Assembly: GCA_016840085.1 (NCBI GenBank)
Contig: JAEOTA010000043.1
Span: 32,488 to 96,487, forward strand
Direction of reading: 5' to 3'
From: Promethearchaeota archaeon
GTDB lineage: Archaea; Asgardarchaeota; Lokiarchaeia; Sigyniarchaeales; SOKP01
Length of the DNA: 64,000 bases
The notes under the pieces were generated by a model that saw only the letters and a list, made by a program, of their open reading frames with translations, was not told the origin of the DNA and made no database searches. Below are positions 37,170-46,953 of the stretch, in pieces; the first letter of the stretch is position 1, and each line of letters opens with the position of its first letter. The position numbers were made by a program, and so were the translations under genes.

Positions 37170-38561
37170 ATGGAAAATACACAAAATTCTTATGATGTAA
37201 TTGTTGTTGGGGCTGGTACTGGAGGTACAACTGCTGCAAGATTTGCAGCTAAAAATGGTTTAAAAGTGTGTTTAATTGATAGAAAGCAAAGAGATCAAAT
37301 TGGGGATAAAATATGCGGTGACGCTGTAGGAAATGAAATTTTTGATTTTTTACATATAAATCATCCAAAAAACGAAGAATTATCATGTCACATAAAAGGA
37401 GCAAAACTTTATTCACCAAATCTTAAGAAATGTATTTCTTTGAAAGACCCCAAACAAGCAGGATATATTGTAAATAGACTAGAATTTGGACAGAGATTAT
37501 TGAATGAAGCACTTGATGCTGGTGTAGAGCAATTCTTAGATAATACTATGGCATTAGACTTATTGTATAAAAATGGAGAAGTTAATGGATTGAAGGTTAA
37601 ATTAGCAAATGGAGAAAGAACTGATCTTAAAGGTAATATACTAATTGATGGGAGTGGGTTTTATTCACCGTTAAGAAAGAATATAAGAAGCAATTTAGTT
37701 GAAAAGGAAATTTTAAAAGAAGATAGTATAATATGTTATCGAGAAATAGTTAAATTTCCTCCAAATGAACAAGAAGTCCAAGATCCTGAATATATCTCAA
37801 TTATTCTTGATCAAGAAAAGGCTCCGGGGGGTTATATCTGGTATTTTCCTAAGAATGAATCTTCTGTAAATATTGGAATAGGCTCTTTCATGGATTATGG
37901 GGGTAAAATCAAAAAATTATATCAAAATAATGTATTTAATGAATTTATAAAAACTTCACATTTTCACATAATCTCTACGGGAGGGGGTGTAGTTCCTGTA
38001 AGAAGACCATTGTGGTCATGCGCCGATAATAGAATCATATTTATTGGAGATGCTGGTTGTCAAGTTAATCCTCTCCATGGTGGTGGGATTGATCCCTCTA
38101 TGAGAGCCGGATTTTACGCAGCAAATTCCGCTATAAGCGCTACAGAAAGTGGTGATTATTCAATTAACAAATTATGGAATTATAATTATAATATAATGAC
38201 TAGTTTTGGATCTGAATTTGCTGCTTTAGATTTGTTAAGAATCGTTCTTCAGTCTCTTTCTAATGATGATTTAAATTTTGGGTTAGAACGTGATTTGTTA
38301 AGCGGAGATGAAATTTTACAAATATCATCAACTGGAGAATTGGATCTTTCTTTAATAAATATGGCAATTAAAGCATTCAAGGGTATTTCTCGTCCCAATT
38401 TATTATTAGATTTGAATTATCTTAGAATTAGAATGAAAGAGATCTCTACTCTCTATAATAAATTTCCCATTAAAATCGAAAATTTTTCAGAATGGAAAAA
38501 TAAAGTAATTAAAATTTATGATAAAATTAAAAGAATGATTTCTAATACTAAAAAGAAATAA
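37170..38561 (+). CDS. Geranylgeranyl reductase family flavoprotein
   Basis: 463 aa FAD enzyme that saturates the isoprenoid chains of archaeal lipids. N-terminal dinucleotide site VVGAGTGGTTAARFAAKNG, GDKICGDAVG, and the second FAD block FIGDAGCQVNPLHGGGIDPSMRAG. The adjacent GGGP and DGGGP synthases confirm the lipid role. Located 66 bases after the kinase-like gene on the same strand. Confidence 0.92.
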   Translation: MENTQNSYDVIVVGAGTGGTTAARFAAKNGLKVCLIDRKQRDQIGDKICGDAVGNEIFDFLHINHPKNEELSCHIKGAKLYSPNLKKCISLKDPKQAGYIVNRLEFGQRLLNEALDAGVEQFLDNTMALDLLYKNGEVNGLKVKLANGERTDLKGNILIDGSGFYSPLRKNIRSNLVEKEILKEDSIICYREIVKFPPNEQEVQDPEYISIILDQEKAPGGYIWYFPKNESSVNIGIGSFMDYGGKIKKLYQNNVFNEFIKTSHFHIISTGGGVVPVRRPLWSCADNRIIFIGDAGCQVNPLHGGGIDPSMRAGFYAANSAISATESGDYSINKLWNYNYNIMTSFGSEFAALDLLRIVLQSLSNDDLNFGLERDLLSGDEILQISSTGELDLSLINMAIKAFKGISRPNLLLDLNYLRIRMKEISTLYNKFPIKIENFSEWKNKVIKIYDKIKRMISNTKKK

Positions 38562-38584
38562 GAAATTATAAAGATGTGAGATAA

Positions 38585-39403
38585 ATGGTCGATATAGTAA
38601 TTGATGAATATATTGAGCAAGTTACGTATGAATATATAATTAATAAAATTAATAATGAAGGTGCGTTGCATTTTTCTTTAATAGATCCAGATCCCTTAAG
38701 ACAAGGACCAATTAAAGCTGCTAGGATGGCTAAATATGCTGAAGAAGCCGGAACTGATGCGATTTTAATTGGGGGGAGTACTGTCTTTGATCAGGGGTTT
38801 GTAGATAAAACAGTCTTAGCAATAAAGGAAAAAGTAGATGTTCCGATAATTATATTTCCTGGAGGTATTAGCAATATTTCTCAGCATGCTGATGCTATTT
38901 TTTTCATGTCTTTATTAAACTCATCTGATCCTTATTTTATTATTGGTCAACAAGCTCTTGCTTCATATACAATAAAAAGTACTAATCTTGAATGCATATC
39001 AATGGCTTATTTAATAATAGAACCAGGAGCTACTGCTGGATGGATTGGAGATGCAAGACTGCTTCCGAGAAATAAACCTAAATTAACAGCTGCATATGCC
39101 CTTGCAGCAGATATGATCGGATTTAAAATAGTGTATTTAGAAGCTGGTTCTGGAAGTGAAAGAATTCCAGTAGAACATATAAAAACAAGTTCACAAGTTC
39201 TAAATATTCCAATAATCGCAGGAGGAGGCGTTGAAAATAAAGATGATGCGAGAGCGTTTGTAGAAGCAGGTGCAGATATTATTGTGCAAGGGTCATTCAT
39301 CGAAAATCACATACTTAAAGATAATGGAAACTCTTTAAGAGAAATTATAGATAAAATTAAAGATTCTGGTAAATCGGTTAAGAAAAATTATAAATTAAAA
39401 TGA
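38585..39403 (+). CDS. Geranylgeranylglyceryl phosphate synthase
   Basis: 272 aa TIM-barrel prenyltransferase making the first ether bond of archaeal lipids. HFSLIDPDPLRQGP, AILIGGSTVFDQG, VYLEAGSGSERIP and PIIAGGGVENKDDARAF are the family blocks, and ADIIVQGSFIE binds phosphate. Normal length. Located 23 bases after geranylgeranyl reductase and 24 before the DGGGP synthase, so one operon. Confidence 0.95.
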   Translation: MVDIVIDEYIEQVTYEYIINKINNEGALHFSLIDPDPLRQGPIKAARMAKYAEEAGTDAILIGGSTVFDQGFVDKTVLAIKEKVDVPIIIFPGGISNISQHADAIFFMSLLNSSDPYFIIGQQALASYTIKSTNLECISMAYLIIEPGATAGWIGDARLLPRNKPKLTAAYALAADMIGFKIVYLEAGSGSERIPVEHIKTSSQVLNIPIIAGGGVENKDDARAFVEAGADIIVQGSFIENHILKDNGNSLREIIDKIKDSGKSVKKNYKLK

Positions 39404-39427
39404 AAAACTATTTAAGTTGATGCTCAG

Positions 39428-40300
39428 TTGAAATTTAAAGATGCTATTGAAATACTTCGCCCTATTAATGATTTAATGGGAAGTTTAACAGTTATTATAG
39501 GCATTTTAAATACAAGATCAGGCATTTCTGTAGAAAATTTAATAATTAATTTCATATTCGGAATTTTAACGTACTTCTTTATTGCTGGATCTGGAATGGT
39601 TATAAATGATATTTATGATATTGAAATTGATAAAATAAATAGACCAGAGAGACCAATTCCACGAGGCGCTATAACACTTAAGCACGCTAAATATTTATTT
39701 GCAGTTGTATTAAGCATTGGACTTGTTTTATCAATTATACACAGCTTTATTCTTAGTCTTAATTTTCTTAATGTAATAATCGCAGCAATTTTTGGTTTTA
39801 TGGGATGGTTATACGCAAAATGGGGTAAAAAAAGTGGGTTCTTTGGAAATATTATTGTAAGTATATCCTTTTCAATAGGTTTAATTTATGGAGCTATTTT
39901 AAATGGTTTTGAAATCCCTATTTATATTTATTATTTCTTTTTAACTTGCTTTTTCCTTCTGTTATCTCGCGAAATTATTAAAGGATGCGAAGATATTGAA
40001 GGAGATAAAAAGCAAGGAGTGAAAACATTGGCTATTCAGATAGGTATAAAGAAATCTGCTTATACTTCTATGATATTCGCAATTCTAGCTATAGTTTTCT
40101 TTATTCTACCGATTTTCACTAATATAATAAATATATTTCTATATTCAATTTCAATGGTTTTCGGTATAATAGTCGTACTTTATGCAGTAATTTTAACTTT
40201 TAAAAGCAATTTGAAAAAAGAGAGTTTTTCTAAAATAAGTTTATTACTAAAAACTGGGGCATTTCTAGGCTTGATTACTTTTATTTTCGCAAGCATTTAA
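39428..40300 (+). CDS. Digeranylgeranylglyceryl phosphate synthase (UbiA family)
   Basis: 290 aa integral membrane prenyltransferase adding the second geranylgeranyl chain. The two Asp-rich motifs, NDIYDIEIDKINRPERPIPRG and CEDIEGDKKQGVKTLA, are intact, separated by several membrane segments. The TTG start at 39428 precedes KFKDAIEILRP, typical for the family. With the previous three genes it completes archaetidate-type core assembly. Confidence 0.93.
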   Translation: MKFKDAIEILRPINDLMGSLTVIIGILNTRSGISVENLIINFIFGILTYFFIAGSGMVINDIYDIEIDKINRPERPIPRGAITLKHAKYLFAVVLSIGLVLSIIHSFILSLNFLNVIIAAIFGFMGWLYAKWGKKSGFFGNIIVSISFSIGLIYGAILNGFEIPIYIYYFFLTCFFLLLSREIIKGCEDIEGDKKQGVKTLAIQIGIKKSAYTSMIFAILAIVFFILPIFTNIINIFLYSISMVFGIIVVLYAVILTFKSNLKKESFSKISLLLKTGAFLGLITFIFASI

Positions 40301-40321
40301 TTAAATTTTGTTTTAAATCCC

Positions 40322-41752
40322 CTAATTTTGATACTCTTTTAAAAGTTCCAAAATTTCTTCAACTTTTTTTTCCTTTACGAATTCCTTTAGTTTTTTCTTA
40401 TGTTCTAAATTCATTTCGATAAAAGGTATGGTTTCAATTAATTTTCTTGTTTGTGTAAGACCTAAATACTTTCTTGTATAAATTGCTTCAGAGTATTTAT
40501 ATGTGGTTAAAAATTCACTATCTAGCTTCTTTCTATAAGTTTCTAACATAAAATTAAAATAAATTTTTATTAACTTTTGATCTTTTGGTGAAATCATAGG
40601 TTCGAAAAAGATCTGAATTGGATGAGTTCTATAGGTGTTTCCCGATACATAAATTCCTTTTACATTATAATCATCTTTAATAATCCCTAATCCAACTCTA
40701 CCGTTATAAGAGCCGGTATCTACAGTTCGAACATATAATATGTTAGATTCTACTTTTTGATTTAGAGTATTATCTATTCGAAGATTTAATTTTTTATATT
40801 CATTATTTTGATAATCATTTGCATCAATAACATTTATCTCATTATTTCCCTTATGCTTCATTACTTCCTTTTTTAGTAAATAGTAATTTATCTTTAAGGG
40901 ACTCTTAGCATGATATTCCTTAAGAAACTCATCAAATTCAGAACCAGCACGAAATTTAAATTCTGGTTTTAAAACATAATGTTTTTTGATTAATTGATTT
41001 TGTTTCTTGATTTTTATACCTTCAAATTTTACATTTTCATATTTTGGTAATACTTTCTTTTTAAAAAACCCAATACATATATTTGTTCCTGTATATTCAA
41101 ATATCTTTGTTTCAAATACGATTATTTTATTAATTCTATAAAACTTTAAGAAATCTTTGCGGAATTTATTCGAAACAGATGCGCCAAAAATGAAATTTGA
41201 AGGAATAATATAAATTAAATTCTGAATATTATTTCTCAAATCATTTATCATAGCAATCTGATATAAATCTTGATATCCCTCATTTTTATCCTTGAATAAG
41301 TTTAAATATTTCTGTGTTTCTTTATGTTTTCTAATATAACCTAAATAAAGATAAGGGGGATTTGTAATATGATATAAAGGATATTTTCTGCTCTTCAAAA
41401 AGATAGGAAAACTTTCTAAGTTATCACGTAATTTTATATTATTAGCTGCCACTTTATAAGGTATTCCAAATTTTCCAGCATTATTAATACACTTTTTTAT
41501 CATCTCTGATTGAATATCAGATAAATAAATATGATCTTCAAAAAATCGAACTCGTTTTTCAGGTGAAATTGAATTTAAAATAGGTAAAATTAAATTTCCC
41601 TCACCTGCATATAAATCAATCCATTTAAAACTCCATAATTTATCTTGAATTTCTGGGAAAATATATTTTAAGAAAATATCTTTTGAAGTTAAATGAATAC
41701 CGTATGATCTCCGATAGTTGTTTTCTCTAATTTGGTTTAAATTTTTACTCAT
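40322..41752 (-). CDS. N6-adenine DNA methyltransferase
   Basis: 476 aa. Motif I WIDLYAGEGNLILPIL (about 42-57) and motif IV HITNPPYLYLGY are clear. The rest is a Lys-rich region with no recognised nuclease. It is less close to TaqI-type enzymes than the copy at 24039 and begins with SYGIHLTSKDIFLKYIFPEI, where other enzymes have the methyltransferase X motif. Convergent with the DGGGP synthase gene, 22 bases apart. A solitary methylase or a type IIG-like enzyme lacking its nuclease. Confidence 0.8.
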   Translation of the reverse strand: MSKNLNQIRENNYRRSYGIHLTSKDIFLKYIFPEIQDKLWSFKWIDLYAGEGNLILPILNSISPEKRVRFFEDHIYLSDIQSEMIKKCINNAGKFGIPYKVAANNIKLRDNLESFPIFLKSRKYPLYHITNPPYLYLGYIRKHKETQKYLNLFKDKNEGYQDLYQIAMINDLRNNIQNLIYIIPSNFIFGASVSNKFRKDFLKFYRINKIIVFETKIFEYTGTNICIGFFKKKVLPKYENVKFEGIKIKKQNQLIKKHYVLKPEFKFRAGSEFDEFLKEYHAKSPLKINYYLLKKEVMKHKGNNEINVIDANDYQNNEYKKLNLRIDNTLNQKVESNILYVRTVDTGSYNGRVGLGIIKDDYNVKGIYVSGNTYRTHPIQIFFEPMISPKDQKLIKIYFNFMLETYRKKLDSEFLTTYKYSEAIYTRKYLGLTQTRKLIETIPFIEMNLEHKKKLKEFVKEKKVEEILELLKEYQN

Positions 41753-41823
41753 TTAAAATATACTAATTAGTTCTTTAAAAATTACAGATAGTCTTATTAA
41801 TAAGTTATTCTAAATATAACTTT

Positions 41824-44067
41824 ATGATTAATTGGATTATAATGGTTTTTTACCAATTATATGATTTAAAATATCTTGACTTAGAACAAATTTTCTGTAT
41901 TAACTTATTACTTTTGATTGTCTGTAGAGGAATATACATAACTTCTTACTATTTCAATTACTGTAAAGACTATAATAAAAAATTAGAGGAAGGAAATAAG
42001 TTATTCACTAAAAACGAGATAGTTTATTTCGGTGTAAAGCAAGCTTCCATTATTCTATTTGGGATGATATATTTTCCTATTACTATATTTATCTCATTCT
42101 ACTCTTTATTAGTGAGTAGCAATTATTTTAAACAAATTGGAGAGCAAGTCAGACTCAAATACACAAATGTTATTGCAAAATTAATTGATATTCTTTTACC
42201 TTTAATTGGAATCATTTGGTTCCTATTTATTAACTTAAATTATTATGCAATTGCTGCAATAGGAATAAGTCTAATTACTTATTTTCATTATGGTCTAAAA
42301 AATTCATCTCTCTCGCTTGGAAAGTTAATTGAAAAATATGATAAACGACGCTTTAATAAATTTCCAAAAGTTGTACAAACTATCGCATTATTTTTATTAA
42401 TTGCAACACCCACGACAATTATTTCAGTTTCAGCAGCTTTTGCACCCCCTTCTAAAAAAGCATATATGATAGAGATGAGAGATGGAGTAAAATTAGCCAC
42501 AGATGTCTATTTTGCTCCAGGTTCTTTTGGTGCTCCTAAACCTGTGATTTTAGTAAGAACTCCCTATGGCAAAAATGGAATGGGAATGTATAGAATGTTT
42601 TATTCTACCCAGGATTATCACCTAGTACTTCAGGATATGCGAGGAACGTATGACTCCGAAGGAGGAGATAAATTCCTCCTTTTTCTTAAATCCTATCAAG
42701 ATGGAGTAGATACTATCAATTGGTTATTAGATAAAAATTGGTGTAATGGTAAAATAGCAAGTGCTGGAGCTTCAGCTCTCTGTATAAATCAATATTTTTA
42801 TGCGGGTATGGCTCCTGAAGGGTTGGTAGCACAACAATTATGGTTTGGGACACCTGAATTATTTGATCATGCTATATACCAAGGATCTTACCATAAATCC
42901 TCGGTAGAAACGTGGATACAAAGTACAGGTCCAGAAAATTGGGAATATCAGTTAGATACGATATTTAAATATTCTAATCCCAAAAATGAAACCCTCTATA
43001 ATTCTACATCTTTATCAATATTAAAGGGACCTCATTATTCAAATATTTCAGTTTATGGAATTCATGTTGGAGGGTGGTATGACCACTTTCTTCAAGGAAC
43101 GATCGATGGATATATAGGTTATGATAATTATGGGACTGAATTAGCAAAAGGCCATCAAAAACTAGTTATAGGACCATGGACTCATGTTAATTTATGGTCA
43201 ACTAAACAGGCAGAACTTATTTACCCTAAAAATTCTAAAGGATTTAATTTAGTTTTTAAATGGGAGCAAAAAGTCTTTGATGCTGCTCTTTTAGGTAAAC
43301 CTATTAATTGGGATGGTGCTAGAGTTGCATATTATTTGATGGGAGATGTGGATACAGCATCGACTGAATGGAATTATTGGCGGTACGCAAAAGATTGGCC
43401 ACTAGATTATATAGATGATAAATGGTATTTTACTTCTGAAGGCGGTTTAATTAATAGTACTCTTCCATCAATAAATAAAAATTTCTCGTTTCTGTACGAT
43501 CCTCGATATCCGGTTCCAAATCGGGGAGGTCAAAATCAACCATTCGATCTTGTGGGACCAATGGATCAAAGAATAATCGAAAATAGATCTGATGTATTAA
43601 TTTTTGAAACTCCTGTATTATCGGAAGCAGTTGAAGTCGTAGGAAGAATTTGGGGCAATTTATTTGTTTCTTCAAACTGTACGGATACAGATTTTACTGT
43701 TAAATTGACAGATGTATATCCAGATGGTCGTTCAATGTTAATTACAGATGGTTCATTAACAGTTAGATCGCGATATAACTATACTTCTGAAATGTTTATG
43801 TCTGGAAATCAGAAGGACGTGTATGAATTACTAGTGGATTGCTGGTCTACTGCTTATGTTTTTGCACCAGGTCATAAAATAAGAGTAGCTATCTCCAGTT
43901 CAAATTATCCACGATTCGCAGCAAACCCAAATACTGGAGTTCCATTAGCATATAGCTATTTGAAGTATAATATCGCGAATAATACATTACTCACTGGTTC
44001 AGATTATCCATCGTGTATAATTTTACCTCATTTAGTGAATGTGAGCAGTACACATATTTTACATTAA
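41824..44067 (+). CDS. CocE/X-Pro dipeptidyl-peptidase (S15) family hydrolase with N-terminal membrane domain
   Basis: 747 aa. Residues 1-205 hold about five hydrophobic segments, then the alpha/beta hydrolase starts at MIEMRDGVKLATDVYF. QDMRGTYDSEGG and GASALCINQYF carry the oxyanion and nucleophile regions; the usual GxSYxG reads GASALC here, with Ser kept. GPWTHVNLW supplies the His. The C-terminal jelly roll (DVLIFETPVLSEAVEVVG) is present. The membrane part probably places the enzyme outside the cell. Substrates could be peptides or esters. Confidence 0.87.
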   Translation: MINWIIMVFYQLYDLKYLDLEQIFCINLLLLIVCRGIYITSYYFNYCKDYNKKLEEGNKLFTKNEIVYFGVKQASIILFGMIYFPITIFISFYSLLVSSNYFKQIGEQVRLKYTNVIAKLIDILLPLIGIIWFLFINLNYYAIAAIGISLITYFHYGLKNSSLSLGKLIEKYDKRRFNKFPKVVQTIALFLLIATPTTIISVSAAFAPPSKKAYMIEMRDGVKLATDVYFAPGSFGAPKPVILVRTPYGKNGMGMYRMFYSTQDYHLVLQDMRGTYDSEGGDKFLLFLKSYQDGVDTINWLLDKNWCNGKIASAGASALCINQYFYAGMAPEGLVAQQLWFGTPELFDHAIYQGSYHKSSVETWIQSTGPENWEYQLDTIFKYSNPKNETLYNSTSLSILKGPHYSNISVYGIHVGGWYDHFLQGTIDGYIGYDNYGTELAKGHQKLVIGPWTHVNLWSTKQAELIYPKNSKGFNLVFKWEQKVFDAALLGKPINWDGARVAYYLMGDVDTASTEWNYWRYAKDWPLDYIDDKWYFTSEGGLINSTLPSINKNFSFLYDPRYPVPNRGGQNQPFDLVGPMDQRIIENRSDVLIFETPVLSEAVEVVGRIWGNLFVSSNCTDTDFTVKLTDVYPDGRSMLITDGSLTVRSRYNYTSEMFMSGNQKDVYELLVDCWSTAYVFAPGHKIRVAISSSNYPRFAANPNTGVPLAYSYLKYNIANNTLLTGSDYPSCIILPHLVNVSSTHILH

Positions 44068-44184
44068 TATAATTTATATCTAATCCATTTTTTTAAATTT
44101 TGTGTTAGATGAGTGAATTTATAATTGATTAAAAGATCTTTTCTAAAAAATTAAAATAAAAAAAAATTAATATTTAAAATTTAA

Positions 44185-44892
44185 TTAAATTCGGCTTTTC
44201 AGTTGTTTTTTATATACGTAAATAAATATGATAGAAAAGGTAGCAGTAATCCCTATCAAAATTGGTAAATCATACCCAGAAATTCCACCACCTCCTGATG
44301 GCCCAGACAACTCTTTAAGCATTTCAGACTCAAGACTATTAGGACAAATATCCGCATAACTTTTATTTTCTGCATAATCTGGAAAAGTTGCGATAAAATA
44401 CCAATTATGAGAACTCTGGATAGCGACTGCTTCATTGGGAATACCTATCTCAATATTTTTACCACTAATTGATCCAACGCTTATGGCATCAAAATAGGAG
44501 CCCCATCCTGAATCAGTCCAAAAACCTTCCATACCCCAAAGATAACCATCTTCCTCTTCATCAAATGATACCATATATGAGCCAGTGCCTTGAAATGTTG
44601 TATATATTGTAAACATATACGTATAATTTTCACTTGTGCTTATTGTGTTATAGAATGCAATAGTGAAATCTTGATCAGAACGAACCATTGTATCAACATC
44701 AAGCTCGGAATGAGAACTAGTACGTTTCCAACTTTTCTCAGCAATATCTATGACAATCACATCTCCTTTAGAATCATTTATATTATCATCTGTTGATAAT
44801 TTCAAATCTGCCCGTGTTATTGTACCTAGAGAGATAGAAACAATTAGAAAAAGATTTAAAATAAACAATATGTTTATATATTTTTTTTTCAT
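44185..44892 (-). CDS. Secreted protein with C-terminal membrane sorting tail
   Basis: 236 aa if started at ATG 44892, which follows a GGTGAT ribosome site by six bases; the track uses an upstream GTG. A signal peptide (MKKKYINILFILNLFLIVSI) begins it. The middle is beta-rich with no known motif. The end is a Gly-rich linker, ISGYDLP, a hydrophobic stretch and YKKQLKSRI. The ISGY + hydrophobic + basic tail is shared with the propeller protein at 55671-57299. Confidence 0.75.
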   Translation of the reverse strand: MKKKYINILFILNLFLIVSISLGTITRADLKLSTDDNINDSKGDVIVIDIAEKSWKRTSSHSELDVDTMVRSDQDFTIAFYNTISTSENYTYMFTIYTTFQGTGSYMVSFDEEEDGYLWGMEGFWTDSGWGSYFDAISVGSISGKNIEIGIPNEAVAIQSSHNWYFIATFPDYAENKSYADICPNSLESEMLKELSGPSGGGGISGYDLPILIGITATFSIIFIYVYKKQLKSRI

Positions 44893-45080
44893 AGAAATCA
44901 CCCTTAAAGTTAATATTTATTAACTTTTTTATTATGGTTTCCAAAGTATACTTTCATTTATTCATTAATAAATTTAATCCCCATTGATTACTTTATAGAA
45001 GAAATAAGGAGTTCATTAGTTATAATTTAAATTGACTTTTAGTGTAGTATTCAATAAAAAAAAAAAGAAAAAAAATTATT

Positions 45081-46136
45081 TTAATACTTAGATTTGTATC
45101 TTTCAGCTTTATAAATTTTATAGAAGTCTTCTATTGTACTAAGTGCTACTAATGCAATTATCAAACCCGCTATTCCTCTAAAAACGTTGTAATATTCAGG
45201 TGCAATTCCAATATTTATTAGTGCTTCCCCAGGCTCTTCAAGAATTATTATTGGGAATATTTCTGGGCGATCCATCATCAAAATTACTACTGATATAGAG
45301 GCTAGTTTTACAGCAATTGTTATACTATGAATAATTTGATGAGCAATCATTTGCCTATTTCCTATTAGTCCTCGCGATAAATCTAAGATTCCTTCGGTTA
45401 AAATGAATAATCCAGCGAATTGAAGATATAATAGGAATTCTGAGTCAATCAGACTTATTATGGCTGGAATAGGTTGTATAAGAAACAATATTCCTATCAC
45501 AATTGCAAATGCTCCACCTATAATTTCTCCTACAGGTTTTATATAGGGTTTTAAAGGCCTTTTCTCTATTTCTGTAAGTGGAATTCCTTTTTCCCTAGCA
45601 GTCTCAAGGCGTTGTTTTTCCTTCTCACGTATTTTTTTAGATTTAAAATCTTCAGGAAAATAGCCCTCCATTGAAAGTACAACAAAGATTATGGTTATTA
45701 TAGCGAAAGCTGAAATACAACCAATTTGAATTCCTTGAATCATGTTTCCGATGAATTCCCCAATATCTATATTCCCAAAAATGAAATCTATCACCTGTGA
45801 AAAAATTGAAATCCCGATGATTACCGCAAATACAATTCCTAATACTTTCAAATAAACTGGCCACATTTCTTCGGAGATATATACTTTTGGAGTCCCTCGA
45901 CGTTTGTATTCTTTTGCTATACTCTCTGGTGTTCCCATATGAGTAATTGCTATTTGAACAGATTCTATTGTTGCTTGACCCATTCCTGATAATTCTTCTG
46001 CCTTATTCCATATATGTTCTTCAAGTTCAGCCAAGATTTCCTTATGCTCTTTTTTATCTTTTAGCCAATCAGGTAGTTTAGATTTTACTTCTTTCAAATA
46101 TTCTTTTATTATATTTGCTATTTCTTTTTCACTCAT
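45081..46136 (-). CDS. HAAS-domain membrane protein, partner of PadR
   Basis: 351 aa. The N-terminal 70 residues (LPDWLKDKKEHKEILAELE, THMGTPESIAKEYKR) form the HAAS-type helical module seen next to PadR regulators. Six to seven hydrophobic segments follow, with a charged cytosolic loop at about 170-200 (KKIREKEKQRLETARE). Its start overlaps the PadR stop by eight bases. Probably a signalling or transport regulator at the membrane; ligand unknown. Confidence 0.82.
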   Translation of the reverse strand: MSEKEIANIIKEYLKEVKSKLPDWLKDKKEHKEILAELEEHIWNKAEELSGMGQATIESVQIAITHMGTPESIAKEYKRRGTPKVYISEEMWPVYLKVLGIVFAVIIGISIFSQVIDFIFGNIDIGEFIGNMIQGIQIGCISAFAIITIIFVVLSMEGYFPEDFKSKKIREKEKQRLETAREKGIPLTEIEKRPLKPYIKPVGEIIGGAFAIVIGILFLIQPIPAIISLIDSEFLLYLQFAGLFILTEGILDLSRGLIGNRQMIAHQIIHSITIAVKLASISVVILMMDRPEIFPIIILEEPGEALINIGIAPEYYNVFRGIAGLIIALVALSTIEDFYKIYKAERYKSKY

Positions 46137-46671
46137 TTCTTAAACCTCTCTCTTTTAATTCTTTTTCTATATTATGCCCACAAACATCACAAAAACGAAG
46201 CTCCAAATTTGTAAGCTCGATTTTGTTAGCACACATAGGACAAAATAAATATTTTTCTGATCTTAAGTTTACTTTAACATCAAATAGTGGTGCAATAGCT
46301 TCCGTCAATTTGCTATAGAATCCCGCAAGGTGATTAAAAATTTTTTTTCCGTATTCTGTAACGCTGTAAAACTTTCTCCGTCTTCCTGAATCCTCTCTTC
46401 TAGAAGTTATTATCGTATCATGTTCTAATTTTCTCAATATTGGATAAAGTGTACCTTCTTCAATAACTAACATTTCATTTGTTTGTTCTGTTAAATCTTT
46501 CAAGATTTTATAGCCATGTAAACCTTCCTTACCTGCTGGCATAAGTATAGATAGTATGCAAAGTGAACTTATACCTCTATTAATCTCAGTCTCTTGTTTT
46601 TCAACATATTCTCTGAAATCTTTTGATGCTATCAAAGCATTCGAATCTAATTCTTTAACTCGTTTTATCAT
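46129..46671 (-). CDS. PadR family transcriptional regulator with zinc-ribbon tail
   Basis: 181 aa if started at ATG 46671, better spaced from GGAAAGAG than the TTG at 46680. The winged helix reads SSLCILSILMPAGKEGLHGYKIL, EGTLYPILRKLEHDTII and RRKFYSVTEYGKKIF, all standard PadR blocks. The C-terminus is a ribbon, CPMCANKIELTNLELRFCDVC, not usual for PadR. It precedes the HAAS membrane gene and its own promoter contains a perfect inverted repeat, so autoregulation is likely. Confidence 0.88.
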   Translation of the reverse strand: MIKRVKELDSNALIASKDFREYVEKQETEINRGISSLCILSILMPAGKEGLHGYKILKDLTEQTNEMLVIEEGTLYPILRKLEHDTIITSRREDSGRRRKFYSVTEYGKKIFNHLAGFYSKLTEAIAPLFDVKVNLRSEKYLFCPMCANKIELTNLELRFCDVCGHNIEKELKERGLRNE

Positions 46672-46713
46672 ATTTTTCAACTCTTTCCACTGTTTTCTAA
46701 ATTTTTATTTTAT

Positions 46714-46734
46714 ATAGTATTTTATGAATACTAT
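46714..46734. promoter_or_regulatory. Candidate PadR operator
   Basis: ATAGTATT at 46714-46721 and its exact complement AATACTAT at 46727-46734 are separated by TTATG. The site is about 43 bases upstream of the PadR start, in the TATA-box zone. A further AGTATT half-site (CACAGTATTT) follows at about 46742. A near-palindromic ATACT/AGTAT core is usual for PadR family operators. Confidence 0.6.
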
Positions 46735-46953
46735 GTCACACACAGTATTTAAATCTTTGTATTTGTTATGCAGTATAATTTTCAAAAAAAATAACCACAA
46801 AGAAGAAAAAAGTCGCGAAGTGAAACAAATTTTAACCTTTATAAAGTTTTGCCTTTCCAAAACCAATTAAATTATTAATTTTTTTTATAAATTAATGAAT
46901 TAGGAAAGTATTTATTCTTTTTAACGTTTTAATATGTTAACAGGTTAGGGGAT

